DNA of 64,000 nucleotides from Anaeramoeba ignava (GCA_028826165.1 JAPDFW010000082.1:248001-312000); one strand, 5' to 3'. Positions 32,233-43,757 are shown, counted from the first letter of the stretch. Translations and numbers: made by a program. Notes: generated by a model from the sequence alone, not told the origin.

Positions 32233-34056
32233 ATGTTAACAGCAAAACATTTTACAAAACAAGAAATACTTTCAAAAATACCAATTTTCAAACAAGCATT
32301 GACAACAACAATGAAAAACACAGTTGTCTTTAAAATCAATGACAAACTTTGTGAAGCAGAAAAAGGGACAACAATAATAGAAGCATGTCGAAAATACGGG
32401 GTGCCAGTGCCAACTTTATGTTATCATCCAATGCTTCCACCTGTTGGTAAATGTCGGTTATGCCTAGTTGACATTAACAACTCAGGAAAATTATCACCGG
32501 CATGCACGACCCCAGTAGCGCAAGATATGGAGATTCAGACAAACACACCGCGGGTAATCAACACGGTGAAAACAAACCTTGAGCTTTTACTTTCAAGCCA
32601 CCCACAGGAATGTACGGGATGCGAGTCAAGCGGGAGATGCGAATTGCAGAAATTAGCGTATATTTATGACATTAAAGGAAAATTCGGGGGCAAAATGAAT
32701 GAAAATCGGGAAGCCGTTGATCGTAGTTCACCTTCTGTTCTGCGAGATATGGAGAAGTGTGTTATGTGCGGGAGATGTGTGCGAGCATGCTCGGTTTTAC
32801 AAGGAATGAACATTTTAGGATTTGCCGGGAGAGGGGACACTTCTGTTCCAGAAACGGCATTTGGACTTCCTATTGGAACCACGACTTGCATCAATTGCGG
32901 ACAGTGTTCGTTCTATTGTCCTGTGGGGGCTATCACGGAGAACTCGTGTGTGCGGGAGGTGCACAATATACTTAAGAACAAGGACGGACGCATTGTAGTT
33001 TTCCAAACTGCACCAGCAACACGAGTTGCGATCAGCGAGGAGTTTGGGATGGAGCCTGGGACAATCTCCACAGGAAAGCTCGCGGCTGCATTACGAGAGC
33101 TTGGAGCAGACGCAGTATTTGACACCAACTTCACTGCGGATCTGACGATTCTTGAAGAGGGAAGCGAGCTTCTTGATCGAGTAGCGAACAAAGGGGTGTT
33201 GCCGATGTTTACCTCATGCTGTCCTGCTTGGATCAACATGGTCGAAAAACTATATCCCGAACTGATTCCAAATCTTTCATCCGCTCGATCGCCTCAGGGA
33301 ATGATGGGGTCGTTGATCAAACGGTACTGGGCTCAAAAAATGGGGGTTGATCCAAAAAAAATCGTGTCAGTTTCAGTGATGCCCTGCACAGCCAAAAAGG
33401 ACGAAATTACGCGTCCTCAATTGACCCTTGATGACGGAACCCCCGAAACAGACTTTGTGCTCACGACCCGCGAGCTGGGAAAACTCATCAAACTCAACAA
33501 CATTCCGTTTGCTTCTCTTAAAGAAATCCCCCATGATGATCCACTTGGAGAATCCACTGGAGCTGCCGACATCTTCGCAAACACAGGCGGCGTTATGGAA
33601 GCTGCTTTGAGAACCGCCTATGAAATTGGCACAGGCTCCCCGCTCCCAACAATGCACTTCACTCCTGTAAGAGGTTTTGATTCAATGAAAGAGGCTCACA
33701 TCGACTTCAACGGCATAGACTTTAAGGTCGCTGTTGTTCATGGTGCCGCTAACATCCATAAATATATCGAAAAAATGAAGAAGGGAGAAGTCAGTCACCA
33801 CTTCGTTGAGTTCATGGTCTGCAAAGGAGGTTGCATCGGTGGCGGAGGTGAGCCAAAATCTATCTCTGCTGACTATCTTCTTAAAAGAATGAATGGTATC
33901 TATAAAATTGATGATACTAAAGAAATGAAAAAATCTCATGTCAATCCTTCAATTCAACGTCTCTATAAATTCTTCCTTGAAAAACCCCTTTCCCATAAAT
34001 CCCATAAACTCCTCCATACTCATTACAAAGACAGATCCACTAACTTTAACAAATAA
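32233..34056 (+). CDS. hydA: [FeFe]-hydrogenase, clostridial-type modular HydA
   Basis: Single exon, 607 aa. It couples ferredoxin oxidation to H2 formation in hydrogenosome-like organelles. Residues 1-26 (MLTAKHFTKQ...) precede the conserved start of the family and may be an organelle targeting sequence; an internal ATG at 32311 would give a 581-aa form. Domains in order: a 2Fe-2S ferredoxin fold with C63, C74, C77, C91; a His-Cys cluster in HPQECTGCESSGRC (H123, C127, C130, C136); two 4Fe-4S motifs, CVMCGRCVRAC (176-186) and CINCGQCSFYC (219-229); and the H-cluster domain with FTSCCPAW (326-332), MPCTAKKDE (383-391) and EFMVCKGGCIGGGGEP (526-541). The C-terminus has the small-subunit-like NPSIQRLYKFFLEKPLSHKSHKL helix. 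The coding sequence is visibly richer in G and C (frequent ggg, gcg, cgg codons), has no intron and no repeat tract, unlike its neighbours: signs of transfer from a prokaryote or another protist. Confidence 0.97.
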   Translation: MLTAKHFTKQEILSKIPIFKQALTTTMKNTVVFKINDKLCEAEKGTTIIEACRKYGVPVPTLCYHPMLPPVGKCRLCLVDINNSGKLSPACTTPVAQDMEIQTNTPRVINTVKTNLELLLSSHPQECTGCESSGRCELQKLAYIYDIKGKFGGKMNENREAVDRSSPSVLRDMEKCVMCGRCVRACSVLQGMNILGFAGRGDTSVPETAFGLPIGTTTCINCGQCSFYCPVGAITENSCVREVHNILKNKDGRIVVFQTAPATRVAISEEFGMEPGTISTGKLAAALRELGADAVFDTNFTADLTILEEGSELLDRVANKGVLPMFTSCCPAWINMVEKLYPELIPNLSSARSPQGMMGSLIKRYWAQKMGVDPKKIVSVSVMPCTAKKDEITRPQLTLDDGTPETDFVLTTRELGKLIKLNNIPFASLKEIPHDDPLGESTGAADIFANTGGVMEAALRTAYEIGTGSPLPTMHFTPVRGFDSMKEAHIDFNGIDFKVAVVHGAANIHKYIEKMKKGEVSHHFVEFMVCKGGCIGGGGEPKSISADYLLKRMNGIYKIDDTKEMKKSHVNPSIQRLYKFFLEKPLSHKSHKLLHTHYKDRSTNFNK

Positions 34057-34353
34057 TTAGTTTGTTTTTCCTTTCTTCTTTCTTTGGATTTCTTTCTTTT
34101 TTACTTTTTACTTTTTTACTTTTTTACTTTTTTACTTTTTTTTTTTTCTTCGAAAAATTTTTTCTTTCAAATTTTTTTTTCGTTTTTTTTCATTTCGATC
34201 AAAAAAAAAAAACCAATAAAAAACCTTTCTTTTTTTTAAAGAAAAAACCAAATTAAATTTAAAACATTTTGGATTTTAAAAAATTTATACTAAAAATTCA
34301 GAAAAAAAAAGAGGAATGAGAAAAATTCCTTTTTAAAATGCTATTTTTCATTA
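34057..34353. other. Short convergent intergenic region, T/A homopolymer runs
   Basis: Between the hydrogenase and PAS gene stops there are only ctttttta runs and poly-A; no gene or tandem array is visible. Confidence 0.7.
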
Positions 34354-36324
34354 TTATTTTTCATTATTTTCATTTTCATTTTCATTTGAATTTTCATTTA
34401 AATTTTCATTTGTGTTTTCATTTGTGTTTTCATTTAAATTTTCATTTGAGTTTTCATTCATTTCAATCTCAATATTTCGAATATCTTCGTTTGAATCTTC
34501 CTTTTCCTTCTCATCTCTTTCTTCAATCAATCTATACAATTCCTTTGTGACTTCCGACTGACGATCAAGAACAAGAAGAAGTCTTGTCAACTTATTCTTA
34601 ATAATTTGATTTTCATCCAAAACGGTTTTTTTGACATTTTTTTCCGTTTTGATTCCTCCAAGTCGTCTCTGCAAATGCTGCTCCAATTTCTCATACTTTT
34701 TCTGATGCTCGGCACGTTCTCGGTCAAGCCTATCTTTAATCTTAGAGATCTGTTCGTTTTTATAATGAAAGGCATCAAACATTGAATCAAAAACTTCTTT
34801 TAAATGATTTCGAATTTTTTCTTGATTTGCCGGATCTTTGACAAGTTCCAATTTTTGTTGAATCAGCTCGATATGTTGGTTCAGAACCTCTTCTGGCTCC
34901 TCTTGGTTCTGTTCTTCAAACCGTTTATCGGCTTCTTGAGTGTCCTCATCTTCCGTTGAATCCGTTGTAGTTCCTGAATGTGTGTCCAATAAAGAAATCA
35001 CTGGCGACGGTTGATGATCCTCTTTTTTTGCAGTTTTTTCTGTTGTTGTTTCGTTTTTTCGTAGTATTAATTGTGCAAATTGTTTGTTGTTTAGTGAGAA
35101 AAGTGTTATCCAAACTGTATAAATGATTTCAGTTTTTTCTTGGTGTGGAAATTTAAAAAACCAAGGTGTTTGATATGTTCCTGAGACAGAACTTTTAAAT
35201 TTGAATTCAATTTAATTTTAATTTTAATTTAATTTAATTTAATATTAATTTTAATTTTAATTTAATTTTAATTTTAATTTTAATTTAATTTTAATTTTAA
35301 TTTTAATTTTAAATTTAATTTAATTTTAATTTAATTTTTAATTTAATTTTTAATTCAATTTTAATTCAATTTTAATTTAATTTAATTTAATTTAATTTTA
35401 ATTCAATTTTAATTTAATTTTGATTTAAATTTTAATTTTAATTTAATTTTAATTTTAATTTAATTTTAATTCAATTTTAATTTAATTTTAATTCAGTTTT
35501 AATTCAATTTTAATTTAATTTTAATTCAATTTTTAATTCAATTTTAATTTAATTTTAATTCAATTTTAATTTAATTTAATTTTAATTCAATTTTAATTCA
35601 ATTTTAATTTTAATTTTAATTTTAATTTTAATCTTAATTCAATTTTAATTCAATTTTAATTTGATTTTTAAATTTAATTTAATTTAATTCAATTTTAATT
35701 TAATTTTAATTTAATTTTAATTTTAATTTTAATTTTAATTTTAATTTTAATTTTGATTTAATTTTAATTTAATATTAATTTTAATTTTAATTTTAATTCA
35801 ATTTTAATTTAATTTTGATTTTAAATTTAATTTAATTTAATTCAATTTTAATTTAATTTTAATTTAATTTTAATTTTAATTTTAATTTTAATTTTAATTT
35901 AATTTTAATTTAATTTTAATTTTAATTTAATTTTAATTTTAATTTTAATTTTAATTTTAATTAAATTTTAATTAAATTTTAATTTAATTTTAATTTTAAT
36001 TTTAATTTTAATTCAATTTTAATTTAAATTTTAAATTTAAATTTGGAAAAAAAACTTTAATATTTTTTTTAAAACAGATAAAACTGCCAAATCTGAGCGT
36101 AATCCTAGATGTGGTTGTTGTGCAGCTGATATCTCTGAGATTCTCTTTCCAATAATTTGTGTATCATTAGGATATCCTGATAATTTAATAAAAGAAGGAT
36201 TTACTTGATTTATAAGCGTTAAATGGTCAATTATAAGAACTGCTTCTTTTGATTCTTGAATTGATTTAAAATATTTTTTATTTCCTTTTTTAGAAATCTT
36301 TTTTGAAACTAAATCGTTTCCCAT
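34354..36324 (-). CDS. PAS-domain protein with C-terminal coiled coil (two exons)
   Basis: Minus-strand exons 36324-36056 and 35191-34354 give 368 aa. The PAS fold covers about 20-150: SKEAVLIIDHLTLINQVNPS, FIKLSGYPNDTQIIGKRISEI, then after the intron FFKFPHQEKTEIIYTVWI and FSLNNKQFAQLILRKN, its last strands. A helical region follows (EEVLNQHIELIQQKLELVK, SKIKDRLDRERAEHQKKYEKLEQHL), with a C-terminal NENSNENLNENTNEN tail. PAS domains sense ligands or mediate protein contacts; here it is a soluble intracellular protein of unknown partner. The donor is unusual (AA|GTTTTTTTTTCC) but is the only phase-2 GT that keeps the PAS frame; the repeat intron offers almost no alternative splice sites. Confidence 0.75.
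35200..36045. repeat. TTTTAATTTAATTTTAATTCAA repeat filling the PAS gene intron
   Basis: Intron 36055-35192 (864 nt) carries ttttaa / tttaa / attcaa units. On the sense strand it is practically devoid of GT dinucleotides. Confidence 0.9.
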
Positions 36325-36549
36325 TTTTTGCTTTTTGTAGTTTTAATTTGTTTTGTTTTGATAAAGTCTTTTTGAATGAATCAAAATTTTGAATTGTTTT
36401 TATGTTGTTTTTGTTGTTGTTGTTATTTTTATTATTTTTATTATTTTTGTTTGTTTGTTTTTGGTTTATATCAAAATTCAAATAAATTGAAAATAAAAAG
36501 CAAAAATAATTAAAATAAAGAAAGATAAAAAAGATAAAAAAGAAAAAGA

Positions 36550-36560
36550 GAAAAAATGAA
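36550..36560 (-). promoter_or_regulatory. TTCATTTTTTC element upstream of the PAS gene
   Basis: On the minus strand, 226-236 nt before the ATG, farther than usual; a longer or spliced leader may lie between. Confidence 0.3.
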
Positions 36561-36736
36561 ATTTTTTTTTTTTAATAAATTAAAATTAAGAAATAATCCC
36601 CCTTTTTATTTTATTTTAATTTTTATTTTCAATTTAATTATTTTTTAATGAAGAAAAATTTCGAATTTTTAATTAGAATATTGATAAAAAACCAAAAATA
36701 AAACAATAAAAAAAAATTTTTTTTCTCTTTTTTTTT

Positions 36737-36748
36737 TTCATTTTTTTC
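36737..36748 (+). promoter_or_regulatory. TTTCATTTTTTT element upstream of the NudE gene
   Basis: 94-105 nt before the ATG; a second TCATTTTAAAC follows at 36756. Confidence 0.35.
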
Positions 36749-36841
36749 TTTTTTCTCATTTTAAACAAAAAAAAATAACGATAAGAATAAATTCAAATTT
36801 TAATTATTATTTTAATTATTATTATAATTATTATTATAATT

Positions 36842-39660
36842 ATGAGTGATAACGAAAAAACATTTGAATCTGTTGAAGAAGAAATTTTATATTGGAAAAA
36901 TCTTTATCAAAGAACAAAACAAGAATTAGAAGATGTTCAAGAAAGTTTTGATGAATATCGAGAAGGTTCAATTGATCTTGAAAAAGAACTTGAACAACAA
37001 AATGAAGAACTTGAAACAAAACTTAGTGAATTAAAAAAAAATTATGAAAATGTCCAAGAACAATTTACAGATTTTAAAGTTTAGTTTCAAATTTAATTAT
37101 AAATTTTGATATAAATTTAATTATAAATTTAATTATAAATTTTGATATAAATTTAATTATAAATTTAATTATAAATTTAATTATAAATTTAATTATAAAT
37201 TTAATTATAAATTTAATTATAAATTTAATTATAAATTTAATTATAAATTTAATTATAAATTTAATTATAAATTTTGATATAAATTTAATTATAAATTTAA
37301 TTATAAATTTAATTATAAATTTAATTATAAATTTAATTATAAATTTAATTATAAATTTAATTATAAATTTAATTATAAATTTAATTATAAATTTAATTAT
37401 AAATTTAATTATAAATTTAATTATAAATTTAATTATAAATTTAATTATAAATTTAATTATAAATTTAATTATAAATTTAATTATAAATTTAATTATAAAT
37501 TTAATTATAAATTTAATTATAAATTTAATTATAAATTTAATTATAAATTTAATTATAAATTTAATTATAAATTTAATTATAAATTTAATTATAAATTTAA
37601 TTATAAATTTAATTATAAATTTAATTATAAATTTAATTATAAATTTAATTATAAATTTAATTATAAATTTAATTATAAATTTAATTATAAATTTAATTAT
37701 AAATTTAATTATAAATTTAATTATAAATTTAATTATAAATTTAATTATAAATTTAATTATAAATTTAATTATAAATTTAATTATAAATTTAATTATAAAT
37801 TTAATTTAAATTTAATTATAAATTTAATTATAAATTTAATTATAAATTTAATTATAAATTTTTAATTATAATTATAAATTTAATTATAAAATTTAATTAT
37901 AAATTTAATTATAAATTTAATTATAAAAATTTAATTATAAATTTAATTATAAATTTAATTATATAAATTTAATTATAAATTTAATTATAAATTTAATTAT
38001 AAATTTAATTATAAATTTAATTATATAAATTTAATTATAAATTTAATTATAAATTTAATTATAAATTTAATTATAAATTTAATTATAAATTTAATTATAA
38101 ATTTAATTATAAATTTAATTATAAATTTAATTATAAATTTAATTATAAATTTAATTATAAATTTTATAAAAATTTAAATTTAATTATAAATTTAATTATA
38201 AATTTAATTATAAATTTAATTATAAATTTAATTATAAATTTAATTATAAATTTAATTATAAATTTAATTATAAATTTAATTATAAATTTAATTATAAATT
38301 TAATTATAAATTTAATTATAAATTTTGATATAAATTTAATTATAAATTTAATTATAAATTTAATTATAAATTTAATTATAAATTTAATTATAAATTTAAT
38401 TATAAATTTAATTATAAATTTAATTATAAATTTAATTATAAATTTAATTATAAATATTTTCTTTCTTCTTTAAAGAGAAAAGCTGCTGAAATGATTCAAG
38501 AAAATAACGAAACTATTTCTACACTTCAATCAAAAAATGAAAATTTATCTACTTCTTATAAAAAAATTGAGAAAAGAAAACGAGAATTAGAACAATTAAA
38601 CGATGAATTAGAACGACGCCACAGGTATTTTCATTTATAAAATTAATATTAAAATTAAAATTCATTTATAAAATTAAAATTAAAATTAAAATTAAAATTA
38701 AAATTAAAATTAAAATTAAATTTAAAATTAAAATCAAAATTAAAATAAAAATCAAAATTAAAATTAAAATTAAAATTAAAATTAAAATTAATATTAAAAA
38801 TTAATAAAAATCAAAATTAAAATTAATTCTCTTTTATTCTAGAGAGATAATGGCATCAAATGATATGCTTACAGGAAAGCTCGAAACAGCATTAGAACAA
38901 CAAATAATGTTACAAACTGAACTTGAAGCAGGAGAATTCCAAAGTCGAGAAAATGTACAAAGATTAAAAGAACAAATTTTAGGTATGAATAAATAAATAA
39001 TAATAAAAAAGAAAAAAAACCAGAAACAAAGATTAAGATGAAAAAATATGAATGATAAAAATTGTTCAAAAATCTTATTCTTTATCCTCAAAAATGACAG
39101 ATCTTAAAAATGAAATCCAAGCAGCAAAAGTAAAAGGCGAAAAAACAAAAGAAAATGAAAAAGCAAGAATTGAAAAAAAAGAAGATAAAAGCACAAATGA
39201 AACGAATGAAATAAGTATTGAAAATCATATCACAAAGAATGACAATCCATCATTACCAGAAAAACAAGAAACAAATTCAATTCAAAATTCAATTCAAAAT
39301 CCAATTCAAAATCCAATTCAAAATTCAATTCAAAATTCAATTCAAAATTCAATTCAAAATTCAATTCAAAATTCAATTCAAAATTCAAATCAAAATTCAA
39401 TTCAAAATTCAATTCAAAATTCAAATCAAAATTCAATTCAAAATAATCCTAATTCAGATGATGTTTCTAAATCTAGTACTGAATTGATTCTTGTTATCAA
39501 AGAGGTTGTTCATGTGAGTTTTTTATTCATAAAAATGTTTTGCTAATTCAGTTTTTAAATCATTCATTCATTTTATTATACAAATATTATTTTTCAGGAA
39601 ATCGAAAACAAAACAAATATGTTAAAAAAGTACTTCCGAAAAGTTACGCAAGAGAATTAA
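36842..39660 (+). CDS. NudE/NDEL1 homologue, dynein-LIS1 cofactor (five exons)
   Basis: Exons 36842-37078, 38476-38624, 38843-38982, 39101-39513 and 39598-39660 give 333 aa. The N-terminal coiled coil starts like NudE proteins (KTFESVEEEILYWKNLYQRT, YREGSIDLEKELEQQNEELE). The second conserved block LNDELERRHREIMASNDMLT, KLETALEQQIMLQTELE and ENVQRLKEQILDLKNEIQAA spans exons 2-4. NudE binds LIS1 and dynein intermediate chain and supports dynein-driven nuclear, vesicle and spindle transport. The C-terminal half carries a degenerate NSIQ repeat (about 240-290) in place of the usual Ser/Pro-rich tail and ends YFRKVTQEN. Intron 1 is 1397 nt of an almost perfect 12-bp satellite. Confidence 0.87.
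37085..38455. repeat. Near-perfect AATTTAATTATA 12-bp satellite inside NudE intron 1
   Basis: About 1370 bp. From 37150 to 37800 the unit is essentially identical; farther on there are single-base insertions (atataaattt, ttaaaaattt) and one attttgatataaattt variant near each end. Confidence 0.97.
38635..38825. repeat. AAAATT repeat in NudE intron 2
   Basis: Intron 38625-38842 (218 nt) carries aaaatt hexamers with an attcatttataaaatt start. Confidence 0.8.
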
Positions 39661-39800
39661 AATAAGAAGATGATTTTCAGTTATTTTCTTTTCTTTTTCT
39701 TTTCTTTTCTTTAAAGATTGAAAGAATGTTCCACTTTTTTTTTTCGTTTTTTTTTCTTTTAAATTTGTTGTAATAAAATTTAAAATTCAAAAATTTTTTT

Positions 39801-39830
39801 TTCATTTTTTTTTTCATTTTTTTCATTTTA
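39801..39830 (+). promoter_or_regulatory. Triple TTTTCATTTTTT element of the LSG1 gene
   Basis: Three TTCATTTT copies lie 21-50 nt before the ATG at 39851, only 140 bp after the NudE stop. Confidence 0.45.
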
Positions 39831-39850
39831 AAATTTTATATAAAAAAAAA

Positions 39851-42800
39851 ATGAATCCAAGAAAACAAAAAGGAAAGAAAAATACAACAAATAAAAAAAA
39901 GGGAGTTGGTAGAGCAATTTTAAATAAAAAATATGGAAAACAACAACAAAACAAAAAACAAAACAAAAAAGAAATTGCAAAAGTAAATAAAATTGAAAAA
40001 ATAAATTGAAAAAATAAATTGAAAAAAATAAATTGAAAAAATTAAATTGAAAAATAAATTGAAAAATTAAAAAGAAAAATATTGAAATTGCTGATCAAAA
40101 TCGAAGAAAAGAACCAACTTTAGTTTCTAAAACTGAAACTTCACAACTTGAAGAATTTTTAGAAACTGCATTAACTGCTGATAAACAATTTATGACAACT
40201 GAATATAATGTAAAAATTATTGATGCAAGTAATTATAGTTCATTTTATGAATCAGAAATTAGAGTGACGAAAGAACAACAAGAATTGCAAAAAAAGCATG
40301 AACCTGACTTAAAAATTCCACGCAGGTAGTTTCAAAATAGCATTTAAAATATCAAAAAAATGTTTAATTTGTTATTTTTAAATTTTTTCTTTTAAATTAT
40401 TTTTAAATTATTTCTTTTTTGAATTTTATTTAGACCTAAATGGACTTATTCAACAACTCCAACAGAACTTGAAAAAATAGAACAAGAAACCTTTTTAGAA
40501 TGGCGAAGAAATATTGCAAATTGTTTTTAAAATTAAAGTCTAAAATTAAAATTAATAATAAAATCAAAATCAAAATTAAAATTAAAATTAATATTAAAAT
40601 TAAAATTAAAATTAAAATTAAAATTAAAATTAAAATTAAAATTAAAATTAAAATTAAAATTAAAATTAAAATTAAAATTAAAATTTATTAAAATTAAAAT
40701 TAAAATTAAAATTAAAATTAAAATTAAAATTAAAATTAAAATCAAAATTATTAAAATCAAAATTAAAAATTAAAATTAAAATTAATTAAAATTAAATTAA
40801 AAATTAAAATTAAAATTAAAATTAAAATTAAAATTAAAATTAAAATTAAAATTAAAATTAAAATTAAAATTAAAATTAAAATTAAAATTAAAATTAAAAT
40901 TAAAATTAAAATTAAAATTAAAATTAAAATTAAAATTAAAATTAAAATTAAAATTATTAAAATTAAAATTAAAATTAAAATTAATATTAAAATTAATATT
41001 AAAATTAAAATTAATATTAAAATTAAAATTAAAATTAAAATTAATATTAAAATTAAAATTAAAATTAATATTAAAATTAAAATTAAACTTAGACTTGAAG
41101 AAAATGAACTTCTTGTTCTTTCTCCTTTTGAAAAAAATCTTGAAATTTGGAGACAACTTTGGAGAGTTTTGGAAAGAAGTCAGATCATTTTACAAATTGT
41201 TGATGCAAGAAATCCCCTTCTTTTTAGATCTAAAGATCTTGAGAATTATGCAAAAGAAATAGATCCAAATAAAAAAAATATTCTTCTTCTAAATAAAGCA
41301 GATTTAGTTCCTCTTAGATATCGTAAATTATGGGCAAAATATTTTATTGAAAAAGGAATAGATTTTATTTTTTTTTCAGCAGCTGAAGATATGAAATTAG
41401 GAGATATTATTCAAAATCAATTTAGTGAAAATGGAAATGAAAATCAAAATCAAAATGAAAATGAAAATCAAAATGAAAATGAAAATCAAAATCAAAATCA
41501 AAATCAAAATCAAAATCAAAATCAAAATCAAATTGAAAATCAAATTGAAAATCAAAATCAAAATCAAAATGAAAATGAAAATCAAATTGAAAATCAAAAT
41601 CAAAATCAAATTGAAAATCAAATTGAAAACCAAATTGAAAATCAAATTGAAAATCAAATTGAAAACCAAATTCAAAATCAAATTGAAAATCAAAATCAAA
41701 TTGAAAATCAAATTGAAAATCAAAATGAAAATGAAAATCAAATTGAAAATGAAAATCAAAATCAAATTGAAAATGAAAATAAAATTGAAAATAAAAATCA
41801 AATTGAAAATGAAAATCAAATTGAAAATCAAAATCAAAATGAAAATCAAATTGAAAATCAAAATCAAATTCAAAATCAAATTCAAAATCAAATTGAAAAT
41901 CAAATTGAAAATAAAAATGAAAATGAAAATCAAATTGAAAATAAAAATGAAAATGAAAATCAAATTGAAAATAAAAATGAAAATCAAATTGAAAATGAAA
42001 ATCAAATTGAAAATCAAAATCAAATTGAAAATGAAAATCAAAATCAAATTGAAAATCAAATTGAAAATCAAAATCAAAATCAAAAAGGAAAAGAAATCAA
42101 TCAATGTGAGATTTTTAGTACAAAAGATCTTATTCAAACACTAGAAAAATTAGGAGAAGAATTTGGATTTTTGAAAGATAGAGAAAGAGTAGTTATTGGG
42201 ATGGTTGGATATCCAAATGTAGGAAAAAGCTCAACAGTAAACATACTACGGGGAATGAAAAAAGTAGCAGTAAGTTCAACACCTGGAAAAACGAAACATT
42301 TACAGACAATAGATATAGGAGAAAAAGTGACACTTTGTGATTGTCCAGGGTTAGTACTTCCAAGTTTTGTGGGAAGTAAACACGAATTTTTATGTAATGG
42401 AATCCTCTCAATTGATCAACTGAGAGATTTTCGCGGTCCAATAACTTATATTTGCTCAAAAATACCAAGAGAAGCATTTGAAATGCTTTATGGAATCAAA
42501 CTTCCCCCTCATAGACTTGGTGAAACTCGAAAAGATCATGTTAAACCATCAGATCTTCTTCAAGCATATTCAAAAATGCGCAGTTGGATGTCAAAAGCTG
42601 GTATTCCTGATCAGTCAAGAGCTGCTCGAGTGATTTTGAAGGATTTTGTTTCAGGAAAATTACTTTATTGTCATCTTCCATTAAACTCAAATCAAAATGA
42701 AAATCAAAATCAAAATTTAAATCAAAATTTAAATCAAAATTTAAATCAAAATCAAAAATCAAATCAAAATCAAAAATCAAATCAAAAATCAAATCAAAAA

Positions 42801-43109
42801 TCAAATCAAAATCAAAAATCAAATCAAAAATCAAATCAAAATGAAATTGAAATTCAACCTTGTATCGAATTAATTCATAAATTAAAACCTTCTACTCAGA
42901 AATCTCATTCAAATAAAACTAAAAAAATTTCTCAAGAAAAAAATTTAAGAAATGAAAAAATTAAACAAGAATTTCAAGATTATACTTTTTTCGAAAACCA
43001 AAAAAATGTTGAAGCAGTGACTAAAGGGAAAGAACAAGTTTATGGTTTTCGTCGTCTTCAACCAAAGCATGATATTTCAAAAGAAATTCCTTCGAAATCA
43101 CGCAAATAA
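39851..43109 (+). CDS. LSG1: LSG1-type circularly permuted GTPase, 60S subunit maturation
   Basis: Exons 39851-39982, 40075-40325, 40434-40521 and 41093-43109. The basic N-terminus (MNPRKQKGKK), PRRPKWTYSTTPTELEKIE, EWRRNIA and FEKNLEIWRQLWRVLERS are LSG1 hallmarks. The permuted GTPase has G4 LLLNKADLVP, G5 SAAED, then G1 GYPNVGKSS, G2-region STPGKTKHLQT and G3 DCPGLVLPS; the tail has LSIDQLRDF, AYSKMRSWM and VSGKLLYCHLP. LSG1 releases Nmd3 from cytoplasmic pre-60S particles. A roughly 220-residue Gln/Glu/Asn insertion coded by CAAAAT/GAAAAT hexamers separates G5 from G1, where other LSG1s have a variable acidic loop. The exon 3 to exon 4 junction (t|gttttt...ttag|a) leaves the frame one base short; the expected peptide is NIAKLEENE, so a non-canonical site or an indel must lie at 40515-41093. 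Confidence 0.9.
40545..41085. repeat. AAAATT repeat filling LSG1 intron 3
   Basis: About 540 bp of aaaatt with a few aatattaaaatt. It contains virtually no G, hence no internal splice sites. Confidence 0.95.
41425..42085 (+). repeat. Coding CAAAAT / GAAAAT / CAAATT array within LSG1
   Basis: It is read in the frame NQNENQNQIEN for about 220 codons without a stop. The units equal those in non-coding tracts elsewhere (57.6-59.4 kb, 25.8-26.4 kb). Confidence 0.95.
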
Positions 43110-43379
43110 TCAAATTCTTTTTTTTTTAGATTCACAAATTTATTTTCTTTCCTTATTCATTTCATTCAATTTAAAAAGAAAAACAAATTAAAATACTTTT
43201 ATTTTTTTTTTAGAAATAAAATCTTTTGAAAATAAATTAGTGAAAAACAAATTTATTAAAAATTTTGATTAATTTTCTTTCTTAATTAAGAAAGAAAGAA
43301 ACTAAAGTAAAAAAAAAAGAAATGAATAAATTGGATTTTTTTTTTCAACTATTTTTCGTTCAAATCCAATTTTTCATTT

Positions 43380-43757
43380 TCATTTAAATTTTGATTTTGA
43401 TTTTGAATTTGATTTTGATTTCCAATTTGATTTTGATTTTGATTTTGATTTAAATTTTAATTTTAATTTTAATTTTGATTTTGAATTTTGATTTTCATTT
43501 TGATTTGATTTTGAATTTGAATTTAATTTTGAATTTGAATTTTGAATTTGATTTTGATTTTGATTTTGATTTTGAATTTGATTTTGATTTTGATTTTGAT
43601 TTTGATTTTAATTTTAATTTTGAATTTGATTTTGATTTTAATTTTAATTTTGATTTTGATTTAAATTTTGATTTAAATTTTGATTTTAAATTTGAATTTG
43701 AATTTTGGTTTTGATTTTGATTTTGATTTAAATTTTGATTTTGATTTTGATTTTGAT
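43380..43757. repeat. GATTTT hexamer tract between convergent LSG1 and TRPML genes
   Basis: ttgattttgattttgaattt units run into the 3' end of the TRPML gene (stop at 43759). From 43110 to 43380 only T/A runs are seen. Confidence 0.85.

Noticed and set aside
32664-33939. Several open frames antisense to, or in other frames of, the hydrogenase gene
   Set aside because: They are a by-product of the GC-richer coding sequence; no family match, and the sense frame has all hydrogenase motifs.
37100-38455. CRISPR-like array
   Set aside because: The 12-bp units are contiguous with no spacers and lie inside a eukaryotic intron.
40522-41092. Hidden micro-exon to repair the LSG1 frame
   Set aside because: I scanned the intron; apart from 40522-40540 it contains practically no G, so no AG-exon-GT arrangement exists.
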